This document shows positions 1 through 9,177 of a stretch of 64,000 nucleotides of DNA, piece after piece (position 1 is the first letter of the stretch; each line of letters begins with the position of its first letter). The notes beneath the pieces are model-generated. The model worked only from the letters and a program-made list of their open reading frames with translations. It was not told the origin of the DNA and searched no databases. The DNA is from Staphylococcus coagulans (lineage in GTDB: Bacteria; Bacillota; Bacilli; Staphylococcales; Staphylococcaceae). A program made the translations under genes and the position numbers. The DNA lies in assembly GCF_002901995.1 (NCBI RefSeq), contig NZ_PPQN01000011.1, positions 136,142 through 200,141 on the forward strand. Direction: 5' to 3'.

Positions 1-639
1 AAGATCGATGAAAGCACCAAAGTTAGTTAATCGTGCTACTTTTCCTTCGATAATGTCGCCAGCTTTAATAGATTTTAAAAGTTCTGCTTTTTTCTTCTCA
101 TTTTCTTCTGCTTCTACTGCTTTGCGGCTTAAGATGACACGATTTTTTTCAGGTTCAAGTTCTTCAACTTTAAGTTCAAGCACCTTACCTTCATAATCTG
201 AGAAATCTTCAATGTAATCAGTTGAAATTAACGATGCAGGAATGAATCCTCTTTGACCAACATCCACAACTAAGCCACCTTTAACAACTTCTGTTACTTT
301 AGCCTCAATTGTTTCGTTGTTATCTAATTTTTCTTGTAAGTACGCATAAGATTTCTCTTCTTCTAACTTGCGTTTAGAAAGGATGTAACTTCCTGTTTCA
401 TTTTCCTCATCGATTTCAATTTTAGTAACATATGCACCGATTTCATCTCCAACTTTAACAACTTCATTCGCGTTGTCCACGTGATAAGTTGATAGTTGGC
501 TGATAGGAATAATGCCGTTAAATTTTCCACCATTTACATGTACAACAACGTGTTTATCTTCAATTTGCTGTACTTCACCTGTAATCTTATCGCCTTCCTT
601 AATGTCATTAATCATTGATTCATTGAATTCTTCAGTCAT
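1..639 (-). CDS. rpsA: 30S ribosomal protein S1-like protein (3' part outside window)
   Basis: This is the N-terminal 213 codons of a ribosomal protein S1 homologue; the C-terminus lies beyond base 1. S1-type proteins bind mRNA through repeated OB-fold S1 domains and help translation initiation on the 30S subunit, although in Firmicutes the protein is shorter and less essential than in E. coli. The translation shows successive S1 motifs: an early stretch with GDKITGEV, then GDEIGAYVTKIE, then a domain containing VVKGGLVVDVGQRGFIPAS at about residues 105-123, and the start of another with GKVARLTNFGAFIDL at the window edge. Two ATGs lie in tandem (640-642 and 637-639 on the complement). I chose the inner one because the AAGGAGG at 648-654 is 8 nt from it. 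It lies downstream of cmk on the same strand with about 90 bp between, the usual cmk-rpsA arrangement. Confidence 0.93.
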   Translation of the reverse strand, partial: MTEEFNESMINDIKEGDKITGEVQQIEDKHVVVHVNGGKFNGIIPISQLSTYHVDNANEVVKVGDEIGAYVTKIEIDEENETGSYILSKRKLEEEKSYAYLQEKLDNNETIEAKVTEVVKGGLVVDVGQRGFIPASLISTDYIEDFSDYEGKVLELKVEELEPEKNRVILSRKAVEAEENEKKKAELLKSIKAGDIIEGKVARLTNFGAFIDL

Positions 640-730
640 CATGAATGCCTCCTTATACTACTACATAATAATAACTTCTTATAAAAGCGTTGAATTGTCA
701 AGAAATTTAGATAAGTTTGAATAAAATAAT

Positions 731-1393
<663 letters not shown>

Positions 1394-1463
1394 TTACCTT
1401 CCTTGTCGTTTGTTTAACATTATTTTATCATAAGAATGGATGGCTTTACGAGGAGGAACTTAT

Positions 1464-2432
1464 ATGAAAAAATTATTAGTCATACATACAGGGGGCACCA
1501 TAAGTATGTCGGAAGATGAATCGAATAAAGTCAGTACGACTGCTGACAACCCTATCTCACATCATCATGATGTCATTGCGAAATATGCAAAAATTGATGA
1601 AATGATGCCTTTTAACGTGCCTTCGCCACATATGACAATAGAGCATGTGAAGATTTTAAAAAATACGATTGAAACACCAGAAAACTTGAATTATTATGAT
1701 GGCTTTGTCATTACTCACGGTACAGATACATTAGAAGAAACTGCTTTTTTATTAGATTTAACAGTTGCTACTTCTAAACCGATTGTTATCACGGGTGCCA
1801 TGCGGTCTTCAAATGAAATTGGTTCCGATGGTCTATACAATTTTATCGCTGCAATTCGTGTTGCGATATCGGATGACTCTGAAAATAAAGGTGTAATGGT
1901 TGTATTTAATGATGAAATTCACACGGCACGTAATGTGACTAAAACACATACATCAAATACGAATACATTTCAAAGTCCCAATCACGGGCCGCTTGGTGTG
2001 ATAACGAAAGCAGGCATTTACTTTCATCATAAACCTTATGAAAGTCAAAATTTTCATTTGATTGACTCTACACTGAACATTCCACTTGTTAAAGCGTATA
2101 TGGGAATGGGAAGTGAAATGTTGCAATTTTATGCAGATACACAAGTAGATGGATTAATCGTCGAAGCATTAGGGCAAGGTAATCTGCCGCCTACTGCAAT
2201 GCAAGGTCTGAATGTATGTTTAGCACAAGGTATACCCATTGTGTTAGTTTCACGTTCTTTTAACGGTATTGTAAGTGCTGTGTATGCGTATGAAGGTGGC
2301 GGTCATCAACTGTATGAAAAAGGTGTTATCTTTTCTAATGGGTTAAATGGTCAAAAAGCTAGACTTAAATTGTTAGTGGCATTAAGTAATCAATTGACGC
2401 ATCCACAAATACAAAACTATTTTAATGAATAA
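1464..2432 (+). CDS. ansA: L-asparaginase (type I-like, cytosolic)
   Basis: Hydrolyses L-asparagine to aspartate and ammonia. The 322-residue product has both catalytic signatures of the asparaginase/glutaminase family: HTGGTIS at residues 8-14, whose Thr12 is the expected nucleophile, and HGTDTLEE at 85-92 containing the Thr-Asp pair of the second active-site motif. No signal peptide is present, so the enzyme is predicted cytosolic. An in-frame TTG-type extension exists upstream, but ATG 1464 has AGGAGGAAC 7-12 nt before it and opens with the conserved KKLLVIHTGG, so it is the start. The gene is monocistronic and ends at two stacked hairpins. Confidence 0.93.
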   Translation: MKKLLVIHTGGTISMSEDESNKVSTTADNPISHHHDVIAKYAKIDEMMPFNVPSPHMTIEHVKILKNTIETPENLNYYDGFVITHGTDTLEETAFLLDLTVATSKPIVITGAMRSSNEIGSDGLYNFIAAIRVAISDDSENKGVMVVFNDEIHTARNVTKTHTSNTNTFQSPNHGPLGVITKAGIYFHHKPYESQNFHLIDSTLNIPLVKAYMGMGSEMLQFYADTQVDGLIVEALGQGNLPPTAMQGLNVCLAQGIPIVLVSRSFNGIVSAVYAYEGGGHQLYEKGVIFSNGLNGQKARLKLLVALSNQLTHPQIQNYFNE

Positions 2433-2503
2433 AACCATATAAATTGGATTTTTTAAGATAGGATAAAAGTGATTGTGGATGAGTCTAACTGGCGTTATGC
2501 GCG

Positions 2504-2546
2504 AACGCATTGAGGAACATAAGTTTGTTCTTTAATGCGTTTTATA
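2504..2546 (+). terminator. Hairpin terminator of ansA
   Basis: A 16-bp stem (2504-2519 with 2526-2541) closes a 6-nt loop; two of the pairs are G-U as RNA. A short T-rich tail follows (TTTATAT). It lies 72 bp after the ansA stop on the plus strand. The modest T-run makes it weaker than the second hairpin downstream. Confidence 0.6.
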
Positions 2547-2627
2547 TGCGGACTGATTAATTTAAAATAAGCAAAAATTGGGGTTAATATACGTAAAACT
2601 GAATTTATGAGAAGATTATAAATAAAC

Positions 2628-2681
2628 AACAGAGCAGTAGTTGTCTATGTCATGCTTGCCTTAGACAACTACTGCTCTGTT
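2628..2681. terminator. Perfect 20-bp bidirectional terminator between ansA and ypdA
   Basis: Arms 2628-2647 and 2662-2681 are perfectly complementary over 20 bp with a 14-nt loop. The genes on either side converge on it. On the minus strand, downstream of the ypdA stop at 2708, the stem is followed by TGTTTATTTAT; on the plus strand only TT follows. It therefore probably serves ypdA mainly and ansA as a back-up. Confidence 0.85.
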
Positions 2682-2707
2682 TAGATACGCTAAAGGCAGC
2701 GTATCAT

Positions 2708-3694
2708 TTATGATTCTAGCGGTGCTTGCTTTTTAGTTAAAATATCTTGCGCAATTGCATCGCCATGATATTTGCCATTTTCTATAAAAATTGTGTTCGC
2801 ATCATTTCCTGCCGCAATAACACCTGCAATATAGCAATTTTCGATATTTGTTTCATACGTATCGTGATGGTATACTGGCGCTGTTCCAAAATCGTTTGTA
2901 TGCACTTCGATACCGATAGATTTCAAAAATTCATAATCTGGATGATAGCCAATCATTGCAAATACATAATCGTTTGGAATGGTGATACGTTCACCCTCTT
3001 TTTCAAAAGTAACATGACTGTCAGTAATTTGAGTGACAACACTATTAAAATGCATTTTTACGTTTCCTCTACGGACCAATGATTCAAAATTAGGTAAAAT
3101 CCATGGCTTAATAGAAGGTGAATAATCTGCACCACGATAGATTACGGTTACTCGTGCTCCCGCTTTTTCTAATTCAATTGCAGCATCGACTGCTGAATTT
3201 TTCCCACCGATAACAACGACATCTTGGTCAAAATAAGGATGGGGTTCTTTGAAATAATGCATGACTTTTGAAAGTTCAGCGCCTTCAACCTCTAATGCGT
3301 TATGCTGACCATAATAACCCGTTGCAACAGTTAAAAAACGACATTGATAAACATCTTTCGTAGTAGTTAAAGTGAAATGATCGTCCATTTTCTTCACTGT
3401 TAAAACTTCTTCAAAAGCATTAATAGTTAACTGATGATACTTTACGACTTCTCTATAATAAACAAGTGCTTGATTTCTTCTAGGTTTAAGCTCCTCAACA
3501 ATAAAAGGAACATCACCAATGCTGAGTTTATCACTTGAAGAGAAAAATGTTTGGTGTGTAGGGTAATGATAAATGGCATCTACTACATTACCTTTCTCAA
3601 TAATAAGCGTTTCAATCCCTTTTTTCTTTTGTTCTATAGCAGCACTTAAGCCACAAGGACCGCCACCGATGATGATACTCTCTACAGTTTTCAT
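2708..3694 (-). CDS. ypdA: Bacillithiol disulfide reductase YpdA (Bdr)
   Basis: NADPH-dependent flavoenzyme that returns oxidised bacillithiol disulfide to bacillithiol, completing the bacilliredoxin repair cycle for S-bacillithiolated proteins. The 328-residue protein has the FAD-binding GGGPCGL at residues 10-16, including the Cys (Cys14) of this family, and a second dinucleotide-binding motif GGKNSA at 163-168 for NADPH. A late Gly-rich segment (AGVIAAGND) closes the flavin site. The start is fixed by close similarity to the S. aureus protein from the first residue, yet there is no Shine-Dalgarno at the usual distance; the nearest AGGAGG lies 69 nt upstream beyond a hairpin (see the leader entry). 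A bacilliredoxin gene is also in this window at 27918-28355, so two of the pathway's three protein parts are encoded here, in separate transcripts. Confidence 0.93.
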   Translation of the reverse strand: MKTVESIIIGGGPCGLSAAIEQKKKGIETLIIEKGNVVDAIYHYPTHQTFFSSSDKLSIGDVPFIVEELKPRRNQALVYYREVVKYHQLTINAFEEVLTVKKMDDHFTLTTTKDVYQCRFLTVATGYYGQHNALEVEGAELSKVMHYFKEPHPYFDQDVVVIGGKNSAVDAAIELEKAGARVTVIYRGADYSPSIKPWILPNFESLVRRGNVKMHFNSVVTQITDSHVTFEKEGERITIPNDYVFAMIGYHPDYEFLKSIGIEVHTNDFGTAPVYHHDTYETNIENCYIAGVIAAGNDANTIFIENGKYHGDAIAQDILTKKQAPLES

Positions 3695-3769
3695 TTTTAA
3701 ACAAGAACATTAAAAAATGATGGTGAGTTACCACATATTATGCTACTTTAATGTTCTATATAGCCTCCT
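3695..3769 (-). promoter_or_regulatory. Structured ypdA leader: Shine-Dalgarno separated from ATG by a hairpin
   Basis: Reading the minus strand, AGGAGG occupies 3769-3764 and the ypdA ATG is 3694-3692. Between them, 3757-3747 (AGAACATTAAA) pairs perfectly over 11 bp with 3714-3704, and an inner stem ATGTGGT/ACCA(T)CAT caps it. After the hairpin only TTGTTTAAAA remains before the ATG, with no purine-rich SD. If the hairpin is folded, the SD is 17 nt from the ATG; unfolded it is 69 nt away. No alternative ORF follows the AGGAGG: the first ATG after it reads ATG-TGG-TAA. Confidence 0.6.
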
Positions 3770-3971
3770 AATTCACATACTAGCACAGTATATTATAAGA
3801 ACTGTTATTTTCCTTAAGTATTATAACAAGTTTTTTTATGAATCTAAATTGAAATGTATGTATAAAGTGTTAAATTTTTTCAGGCTAATGAAGTGACTAG
3901 AATACTGGTTTATGCGTTTTTTCCTTCTTTTATATGACTTGTAATTTTGACTCCCTCAAAATTTAAAACAT
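3770..3971. other. Gene-free stretch between ypdA leader and ebpS terminator
   Basis: No ORF with start and SD is visible. A plausible ypdA -10 element (TATAAT on the minus strand, 3797-3792) is present, with no good -35. The rest is AT-rich sequence without repeats that I can recognise. Confidence 0.4.
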
Positions 3972-4024
3972 AAATAAGACTAGGAAATCTTGATTTATTT
4001 AGATTTCCTAGTCTTATTTTTAAT
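3972..4024 (-). terminator. Terminator of ebpS
   Basis: A perfect 19-bp stem, 3972-3990 with 4001-4019, encloses a 10-nt loop. It lies 70 bp beyond the ebpS stop. Both flanks are T/A-rich, so it can work in both directions, but only ebpS reads into it. Confidence 0.82.
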
Positions 4025-4089
4025 CATCTGTATTGGCTGAGGATGATAGTACTGTATATGCGTCTCCCCAGTCATATAAAATATAATAA

Positions 4090-5403
4090 TTATGGAATAA
4101 TCAATTGTTGTCCATTTCTAATATTATTACCTTGGATACCATTTGCACGTCTAATTTTTTCGACATTTTCAGGAGAACCATTTCCATAGTATTGAATGGC
4201 AATGCGGTATAAGTTTTGGTTACCTGTTACCGTATGGGTATGGCCAGTATTATTTTGTGGTTGTTGATTATTTGCTTGACCATTTTGTTGGCCATATTGT
4301 TGATTACTTTGATTATATTGTTGTTGATTTTGATCTGTAGGATCTTGTGCACTGTTGTTATTTTGATCTGATGCATTTGAGTCATCAGTGGCATTGTTAT
4401 TATCAGCGCTATTATTGTCATCTTGACTGTCTGATTGTGCTTTATCATCGTCTTTAGTCGATTTATCTTTCTCTTTATCTGATTTACTGTGCTCTTTCGT
4501 TTCATGTTTTTGAGCAACGTGTGATGCATGGTCGCCTTGTTGATTATGGTTAACGAGATAAATACCACCAAAAATCGCTAAAGTACCTAATAAAATAATC
4601 GCTGCTAATAAAGGTAACAATTTCTTGAATCTACCACCGCCTGATCTGCCATTTGAAACATGTGTCTCATAAGCGGGTTGACTGTTTTCAGTACCTGTAT
4701 GTGATGATTGATGTGTTTGTGACGCGCCTGCTCCTACTGCTGCATCACTTACTGCATTTTCTTTATCTGTTTTATTTTCATGCTGCGCTTTTTTATCGCT
4801 TAAAGATGCATCCTCTTGGTTTGAATGGACACTTTCTGAAGACTCGTGATGAGAGGTTGTTTTATTGTGATGATGTTTAGCGATAGCGCCACCCCCTACA
4901 GCGGCAGCACCTGTTAAGGCAGCTTTGTCTTTAGTATTGCTTTTTTTGTGATCACCTGTCTGCGCAGTATGATTTTGATCATGTGTTTGCTCTGCTTTAT
5001 GATCTTTTATACTTTGGTCATTTTGTTGAGCCTCTTGCGTTGAATGCTCTGTTGCCTCATCTTTGGCGATAGGTTGATCGTTTTTCGCTTTTCCATGTTC
5101 ATCCTGATGATTGACAAAGCCCCCTACTTTCCCAGGTCTTTTTTGAGATTTTTCATTAGTTTCCTGTTCACTCGAATCAATTTGTTGATCTGCTTGATTT
5201 TTGTCATTTACAGGTGATGGACCATGTTCTCTCTTTCTATGACGTCTTGATGCATTTCGAGGTGGGAATTGTTGGTTGTTTTCAGTTTGTTGTTCTGAAT
5301 CGTCTACATGGATCTCACTTGATGGTTCATCATGATTGTGAGATTTAATTTCTTGACGACTCTGTTCGAATTCATCCTTAAAATTATCTTTTGACACATA
5401 CAT
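4090..5403 (-). CDS. ebpS: EbpS-type cell-surface LysM protein (elastin-binding protein homologue)
   Basis: Membrane-anchored surface protein homologous in architecture and position to S. aureus elastin-binding protein EbpS. Of 437 residues, 1-260 are very polar, rich in Gln/His/Asp/Lys/Ser, with a short hydrophobic Ala/Gly stretch at about 162-175. A single strong membrane segment spans about 261-284 (LLPLLAAIILLGTLAIFGG). Residues 285-388 are an Asp/Asn/Gln/Ser low-complexity spacer. A C-terminal LysM peptidoglycan-binding domain occupies about 388-437 (LYRIAIQYYGNG...GQQLIIP). In S. aureus the N-terminal elastin-recognition site contains TNSHQD; here the comparable region reads KSHNHD, so elastin binding should not be assumed. 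The low-complexity DNA also creates long spurious ORFs in the other frames. The gene is monocistronic with its own terminator. Confidence 0.85.
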   Translation of the reverse strand: MYVSKDNFKDEFEQSRQEIKSHNHDEPSSEIHVDDSEQQTENNQQFPPRNASRRHRKREHGPSPVNDKNQADQQIDSSEQETNEKSQKRPGKVGGFVNHQDEHGKAKNDQPIAKDEATEHSTQEAQQNDQSIKDHKAEQTHDQNHTAQTGDHKKSNTKDKAALTGAAAVGGGAIAKHHHNKTTSHHESSESVHSNQEDASLSDKKAQHENKTDKENAVSDAAVGAGASQTHQSSHTGTENSQPAYETHVSNGRSGGGRFKKLLPLLAAIILLGTLAIFGGIYLVNHNQQGDHASHVAQKHETKEHSKSDKEKDKSTKDDDKAQSDSQDDNNSADNNNATDDSNASDQNNNSAQDPTDQNQQQYNQSNQQYGQQNGQANNQQPQNNTGHTHTVTGNQNLYRIAIQYYGNGSPENVEKIRRANGIQGNNIRNGQQLIIP

Positions 5404-5579
5404 TCATCCTCTCTACTTATATTAAATATATAGCTATATTTAAGGAATTTAAAACATGATAACCTCAATTGTTAAAGAAAATTTACCAACCGTTTACATA
5501 TCCCGATGATTGAAATAGCTATTAAGTATTTATATTGATTATAGCGGTTTTAAAAACGCTGTGTAAAGCATTGTGAAAA

Positions 5580-6956
5580 CTAATGAAATAAATTTTCTAA
5601 TTTTTCATTGTAGTCTAACTTTCGCTTCACTTTTTTCTTATTTTTTTCATATATAGGTTCGATTGTTTCACAACGATCACAACATTGTGACGTAGTTTCA
5701 TTAGGCATTTGAAAATAAGAAAGGAGATGCTGTCTTCTACATTTTTGAGTTAAAACATAATGATGCATATGGCGGAAAGCGCGCAATTTTATTTCTTCAT
5801 TTTGTTTGAAAATGGCACGTAATTGTGCGAGTGTAAATGCCTCGCTCAAAACATCTAAAATCTCTATTATTTCTGAGTCTATCAATTGTCCGAGTTCATA
5901 TTGTTGAATATCTTCTTCTCTTATAATATTTCCTGTTGCCAGAGTTTCCATTAAATATTGGTCATCTGGCTGAAACAATGCAATCGCTTGGCTTTGTTGA
6001 CCATCTCTACCAGCACGTCCAATTTCTTGCATATAGCTAGAAGGACTTGGAGAAAGATGAAAGTGAATGATTGTCCGGATATCTGGTTTATTAATTCCCA
6101 TTCCAAAAGCACTCGTCGCTACAATGATGCGAATATCATTTTTTAAAAACTGCTGTTGTACCGTTAATCGTTCTTGATAAGATAAATCTCCATGATAAAT
6201 TCCTGTTAAATACCCAGCTTGATAAATGGTCTGTGCAAGCGCTAAGCAAACTTTTTTTGAAGAGACATAAACGATGGTTGGTCCTGAATGCGCAATTTTG
6301 TTAATTAACCATGTAACTTTCTCTTCATGAGAAGCCATTAATTCTACGGAAAGAGAAATATTAGGACGGTCCATTGAAAATTGAATCTTGTGCATCGGTT
6401 GTTGAATAACCCTTTCAATATCTTGTTGTAAGTGAGTTGTCGCTGTTGCTGTCAATGCTAAAACAGTTGCCTGTTCAAACTGTTGCGTTATCTTTCCGAT
6501 TAAAGCATAATGCGGTCGAAAGTCAAACCCCCACTCAGAAAGACAGTGGACTTCATCTAATACCACAATGCCAAAGGAAATATTTTTAAATTGGTTGAAG
6601 TTATGCGGTTGTAAAATGAACTCTGGGCTCACAAAAACAAAACGCGAAGATTTTATTTGTGCAAGCGCTACTCTTTTTTCAGCATCTTCTAAACCAGAAT
6701 GAATGGCAACAACCTTTTGCTCCCCTTTCATTTTCATTTGCATCACTTGATCGTCCATTAAAGAAATAAGAGGTGAGATAATAAGTGTTGGCTGTTGTTT
6801 TATATAAGTAGGCAATTGATAGCAAAGTGTTTTACCTGTACCGGTTGGTAAAATACCCAGCGTATTCTGATGTTGTAACACACTGGAAATGATTTCTTCT
6901 TGCCCTGGTCTAAATGATGTGAAGCCGAAAAATTGTTTTAAAGCTGCTTTAAGCAT
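5580..6956 (-). CDS. recQ: RecQ-family ATP-dependent DNA helicase (short form)
   Basis: Unwinds DNA 3' to 5' in recombination and replication-fork repair. The 458-residue protein contains the Q-motif region FRPGQEEII, Walker A GILPTGTGKT at 34-43, the Walker B box as DEVH at 134-137, the aromatic-rich loop CLSEWGFDFRP just after it, and motif VI HFHLSPSPSSYMQEIGRAGRDGQ with the arginine finger. A Cys cluster near the C-terminus (CRRQHLLSYF then CCDRC) forms the zinc site of the RecQ-C domain. The protein ends there with no winged helix or HRDC domain, as in the short RecQ/RecS of Firmicutes. Its start overlaps the end of the YpbB-like gene by 8 bp, implying translational coupling. Confidence 0.93.
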   Translation of the reverse strand: MLKAALKQFFGFTSFRPGQEEIISSVLQHQNTLGILPTGTGKTLCYQLPTYIKQQPTLIISPLISLMDDQVMQMKMKGEQKVVAIHSGLEDAEKRVALAQIKSSRFVFVSPEFILQPHNFNQFKNISFGIVVLDEVHCLSEWGFDFRPHYALIGKITQQFEQATVLALTATATTHLQQDIERVIQQPMHKIQFSMDRPNISLSVELMASHEEKVTWLINKIAHSGPTIVYVSSKKVCLALAQTIYQAGYLTGIYHGDLSYQERLTVQQQFLKNDIRIIVATSAFGMGINKPDIRTIIHFHLSPSPSSYMQEIGRAGRDGQQSQAIALFQPDDQYLMETLATGNIIREEDIQQYELGQLIDSEIIEILDVLSEAFTLAQLRAIFKQNEEIKLRAFRHMHHYVLTQKCRRQHLLSYFQMPNETTSQCCDRCETIEPIYEKNKKKVKRKLDYNEKLENLFH

Positions 6957-7893
6957 CTAATTCTCCTTTAGCAATACCTACAATTGCAAGTTTAATTTCG
7001 AAGTACGACATGTTATAAAATCGTTCTTTATAACGTTTTAAACGCTGATACGGTTCAGCATTATATTGATTAATAAATTCTTGATTAAAGTGATGGAGAA
7101 AATCCTGATAGTTATGCATTTGATTTTTCATAAATAAATCTAAAATATGATCCTCGATTGTATTTTCTCTCACACCTTCAATTTGAGCAATTTTTTGGAG
7201 GGTGTAGCCTTGATTCAATAGTTGCGCTGTCCGATGAACCGGTTGTGAAACGTCAAGTCTCAGTGCACATTGTGAAAGTATAGGAAAGTCACTGCTTTCG
7301 TTTATCATTATATAAATTTGAACAAGTTCTTCGTAAAACATTTTGAATAAATCGTCGCTCTCGATAGATTCAATCATACTGATTTGGGTAAAAGTATACA
7401 TCGGCTCATCAAAACCTGTTAATAAATAATGGGTACAAATTTTTTCTCGTTGTGCTTCTAATTTTTGATAAAGCGTACGCAATTCTTGCTCTAATTGAGA
7501 CAAAATATTTTCTGTTTGATCAGATTGATAAATTTGCTTTACAACATGATGGACTTCAGTTTGAGAAGAAATCGGTTGAAAAGTCATTTGATTGTGTCTG
7601 GCATATGAATAAGTTTGTATGAGTAGTTGTATTGCATTAAAAGAAGCTTGTAAACATGGAAAAGTAACTTGATTTGTTATTTTTAGGTCGGTTGTTAAGG
7701 GTTCTTCTTTAATGATTTCTTCAAAAGTTTGCATTTTAAGCTTAGGTGCACAACCATATAAAGACAACAGATTTAAAGAGACAGCATCAAAAAAAGTTTG
7801 ATGAGATTTTTTTCCTATGATAATATTAAAGATGCTTTTTTTAGTTTTGTAGGCTGATGCATGATGATATGCATAATTAATTAAGTGTTTCAT
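6949..7893 (-). CDS. YpbB-like helix-turn-helix protein, RecQ partner
   Basis: A 314-residue protein of unknown biochemical role, encoded immediately before and overlapping recQ. The C-terminal third (about 225-314) carries a helix-turn-helix-like segment, RTAQLLNQGYTLQKIAQIEG, followed by RENTIEDHI; this resembles the domain found at the end of some RecQ helicases in other bacteria, which suggests it supplies in trans what the short RecQ lacks. The rest is helical with no motif I recognise. Position between ferredoxin and recQ matches ypbB of Bacillus subtilis. Two ATGs are in tandem; I chose the inner one because the GAGG at 7901-7904 is then 7 nt away. Confidence 0.75.
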   Translation of the reverse strand: MKHLINYAYHHASAYKTKKSIFNIIIGKKSHQTFFDAVSLNLLSLYGCAPKLKMQTFEEIIKEEPLTTDLKITNQVTFPCLQASFNAIQLLIQTYSYARHNQMTFQPISSQTEVHHVVKQIYQSDQTENILSQLEQELRTLYQKLEAQREKICTHYLLTGFDEPMYTFTQISMIESIESDDLFKMFYEELVQIYIMINESSDFPILSQCALRLDVSQPVHRTAQLLNQGYTLQKIAQIEGVRENTIEDHILDLFMKNQMHNYQDFLHHFNQEFINQYNAEPYQRLKRYKERFYNMSYFEIKLAIVGIAKGELDA

Positions 7894-7979
7894 CATTAGA
7901 CCTCATTCTAAAACGAATATATTGAAAATTTAAGTACACAGAACTACAATAAAATTATAATGTTAGTGTGGCACTTTGA

Positions 7980-8246
<267 letters not shown>

Positions 8247-8325
8247 ACAATAAACAGAGATGATTGCTAGAGACAAGATGTCTTTAATATAAATATAAAA
8301 CAATTGAATGTCTAAGTATAGACAG

Positions 8326-8376
8326 AAGTTGAGTGGATGTTTTCATGTTGTACATCCTACTCAACTTATTTATTTT
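8326..8376 (+). terminator. Terminator of fer
   Basis: Stem 8326-8340 with 8352-8367 (15 bp with one bulged T) followed by ATTTATTTT. It lies 80 bp after the fer stop. Confidence 0.75.
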
Positions 8377-8426
8377 AAAGTTGTAAATAGTGCATTCAGC
8401 TACCCTTGTCATTAAAATTTCCGCAT

Positions 8427-8476
8427 AAAAAAGAGATGCGTCTTCACAAAGTGTAGAAGATACATCTCTTTTTTTG
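8427..8476. terminator. Bidirectional terminator downstream of ribU
   Basis: An A-run and T-run frame the helix: AAAAAAGAGATG at 8427-8438 pairs with CATCTCTTTTTT at 8463-8474, with an inner TCTTC/GAAGA helix. On the minus strand it ends ribU transcripts with a T6 tail; on the plus strand it can back up the fer terminator. The remaining bases between fer and ribU show nothing else. Confidence 0.85.
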
Positions 8477-8568
8477 TTTGATAACAACATCAACGTTAAG
8501 CAAAGTCATCTAGGTTGATTCGGCTTTGTGTCAGACTACCCACTCATGCGCTTCGTTTTGATATGTTT

Positions 8569-9114
8569 TTATTTTAGAATGTGGCCAATACGTCGATATA
8601 ACAATATAAAGATAACTGATATTAACGCACCTTTAATGATATTGAAAGGAATGATGCCCGCTGCAATGATAAGCTTTAGATTATTCGCTACATCGGCTAA
8701 ATTCATAATCATACCAAACAATGGAAGCAGTACGAAATAATTTAAAATGCTTAGTAAAATAGTCATAGCTAATGTCCCAACGACGAGGCCAATGATTAAT
8801 TGACGTGTTGTTTGGCGTGATTGATATACCCAATAACTCACCAATAACAATGTTGTTCCAGCTAAGAAGTTGGCAACTGGTCCAACAGGATCACTCACAT
8901 TGAAGAAGAAATTAAGTAAATTCTTAATTAATTCTACTAAAACGCCAGCAATGGGTCCTAAAGTAAAAGTAGCTAATAAAGATGGTACATCACTAAAGTC
9001 AATCGTTAAATATGGCGGTAAAAATGGAAGAGGGAATTTAATAAACATTAAGACAACCGATATGGCACTTAACATTCCCACAATAATCAAATGTCGTGTT
9101 TGCTTTTGTTTCAT
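8569..9114 (-). CDS. ribU: Riboflavin ECF transporter substrate-binding subunit RibU
   Basis: Integral membrane S-component that captures riboflavin and, with the shared EcfAA'T module encoded elsewhere, imports it. The 181-residue protein is almost entirely hydrophobic, with about six membrane helices. The region KFPLPFLPPYLTIDFSDVP after the first helix is the conserved RibU substrate-binding loop, followed by a helix with GPIAGVLVELIKNLLN. Start ATG 9112-9114 has AGGAGG 7 nt upstream; an upstream in-frame ATG at 9138 lacks an SD and would put coding sequence through the regulatory helix. An FMN riboswitch precedes it, which makes the substrate assignment firm. Confidence 0.94.
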   Translation of the reverse strand: MKQKQTRHLIIVGMLSAISVVLMFIKFPLPFLPPYLTIDFSDVPSLLATFTLGPIAGVLVELIKNLLNFFFNVSDPVGPVANFLAGTTLLLVSYWVYQSRQTTRQLIIGLVVGTLAMTILLSILNYFVLLPLFGMIMNLADVANNLKLIIAAGIIPFNIIKGALISVIFILLYRRIGHILK

Positions 9115-9121
9115 GAAAAAA

Positions 9122-9155
9122 CCTCCTATTAAATTCATCTTAGTTGAATAGGAGG
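9122..9155 (-). promoter_or_regulatory. SD-sequestering helix of the ribU riboswitch expression platform
   Basis: The ribU Shine-Dalgarno AATAGGAGG (minus strand, complement of 9122-9130) is perfectly complementary over 9 bp to CCTCCTATT (complement of 9147-9155), leaving a 16-nt loop. The same CCTCC can alternatively pair with the GGAGGTTTA that immediately follows the aptamer 3' end (about 9174-9182), with one T-T mismatch. This gives a simple switch at translation level: FMN bound, SD masked. Confidence 0.75.
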
Positions 9156-9177
9156 ATTAAAAAGCAACACAAATAAA

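Noticed and set aside
4227-4571. 114-residue ORF on the minus strand inside ebpS
   Set aside because: It is a shadow frame of the low-complexity Asp/Asn/Gln spacer of EbpS; it has no SD and an amino-acid composition typical of frame-shifted repeats.
8284-8493. 69-residue minus-strand ORF between fer and ribU
   Set aside because: It spans two terminator hairpins, which also generate its sequence; no SD.
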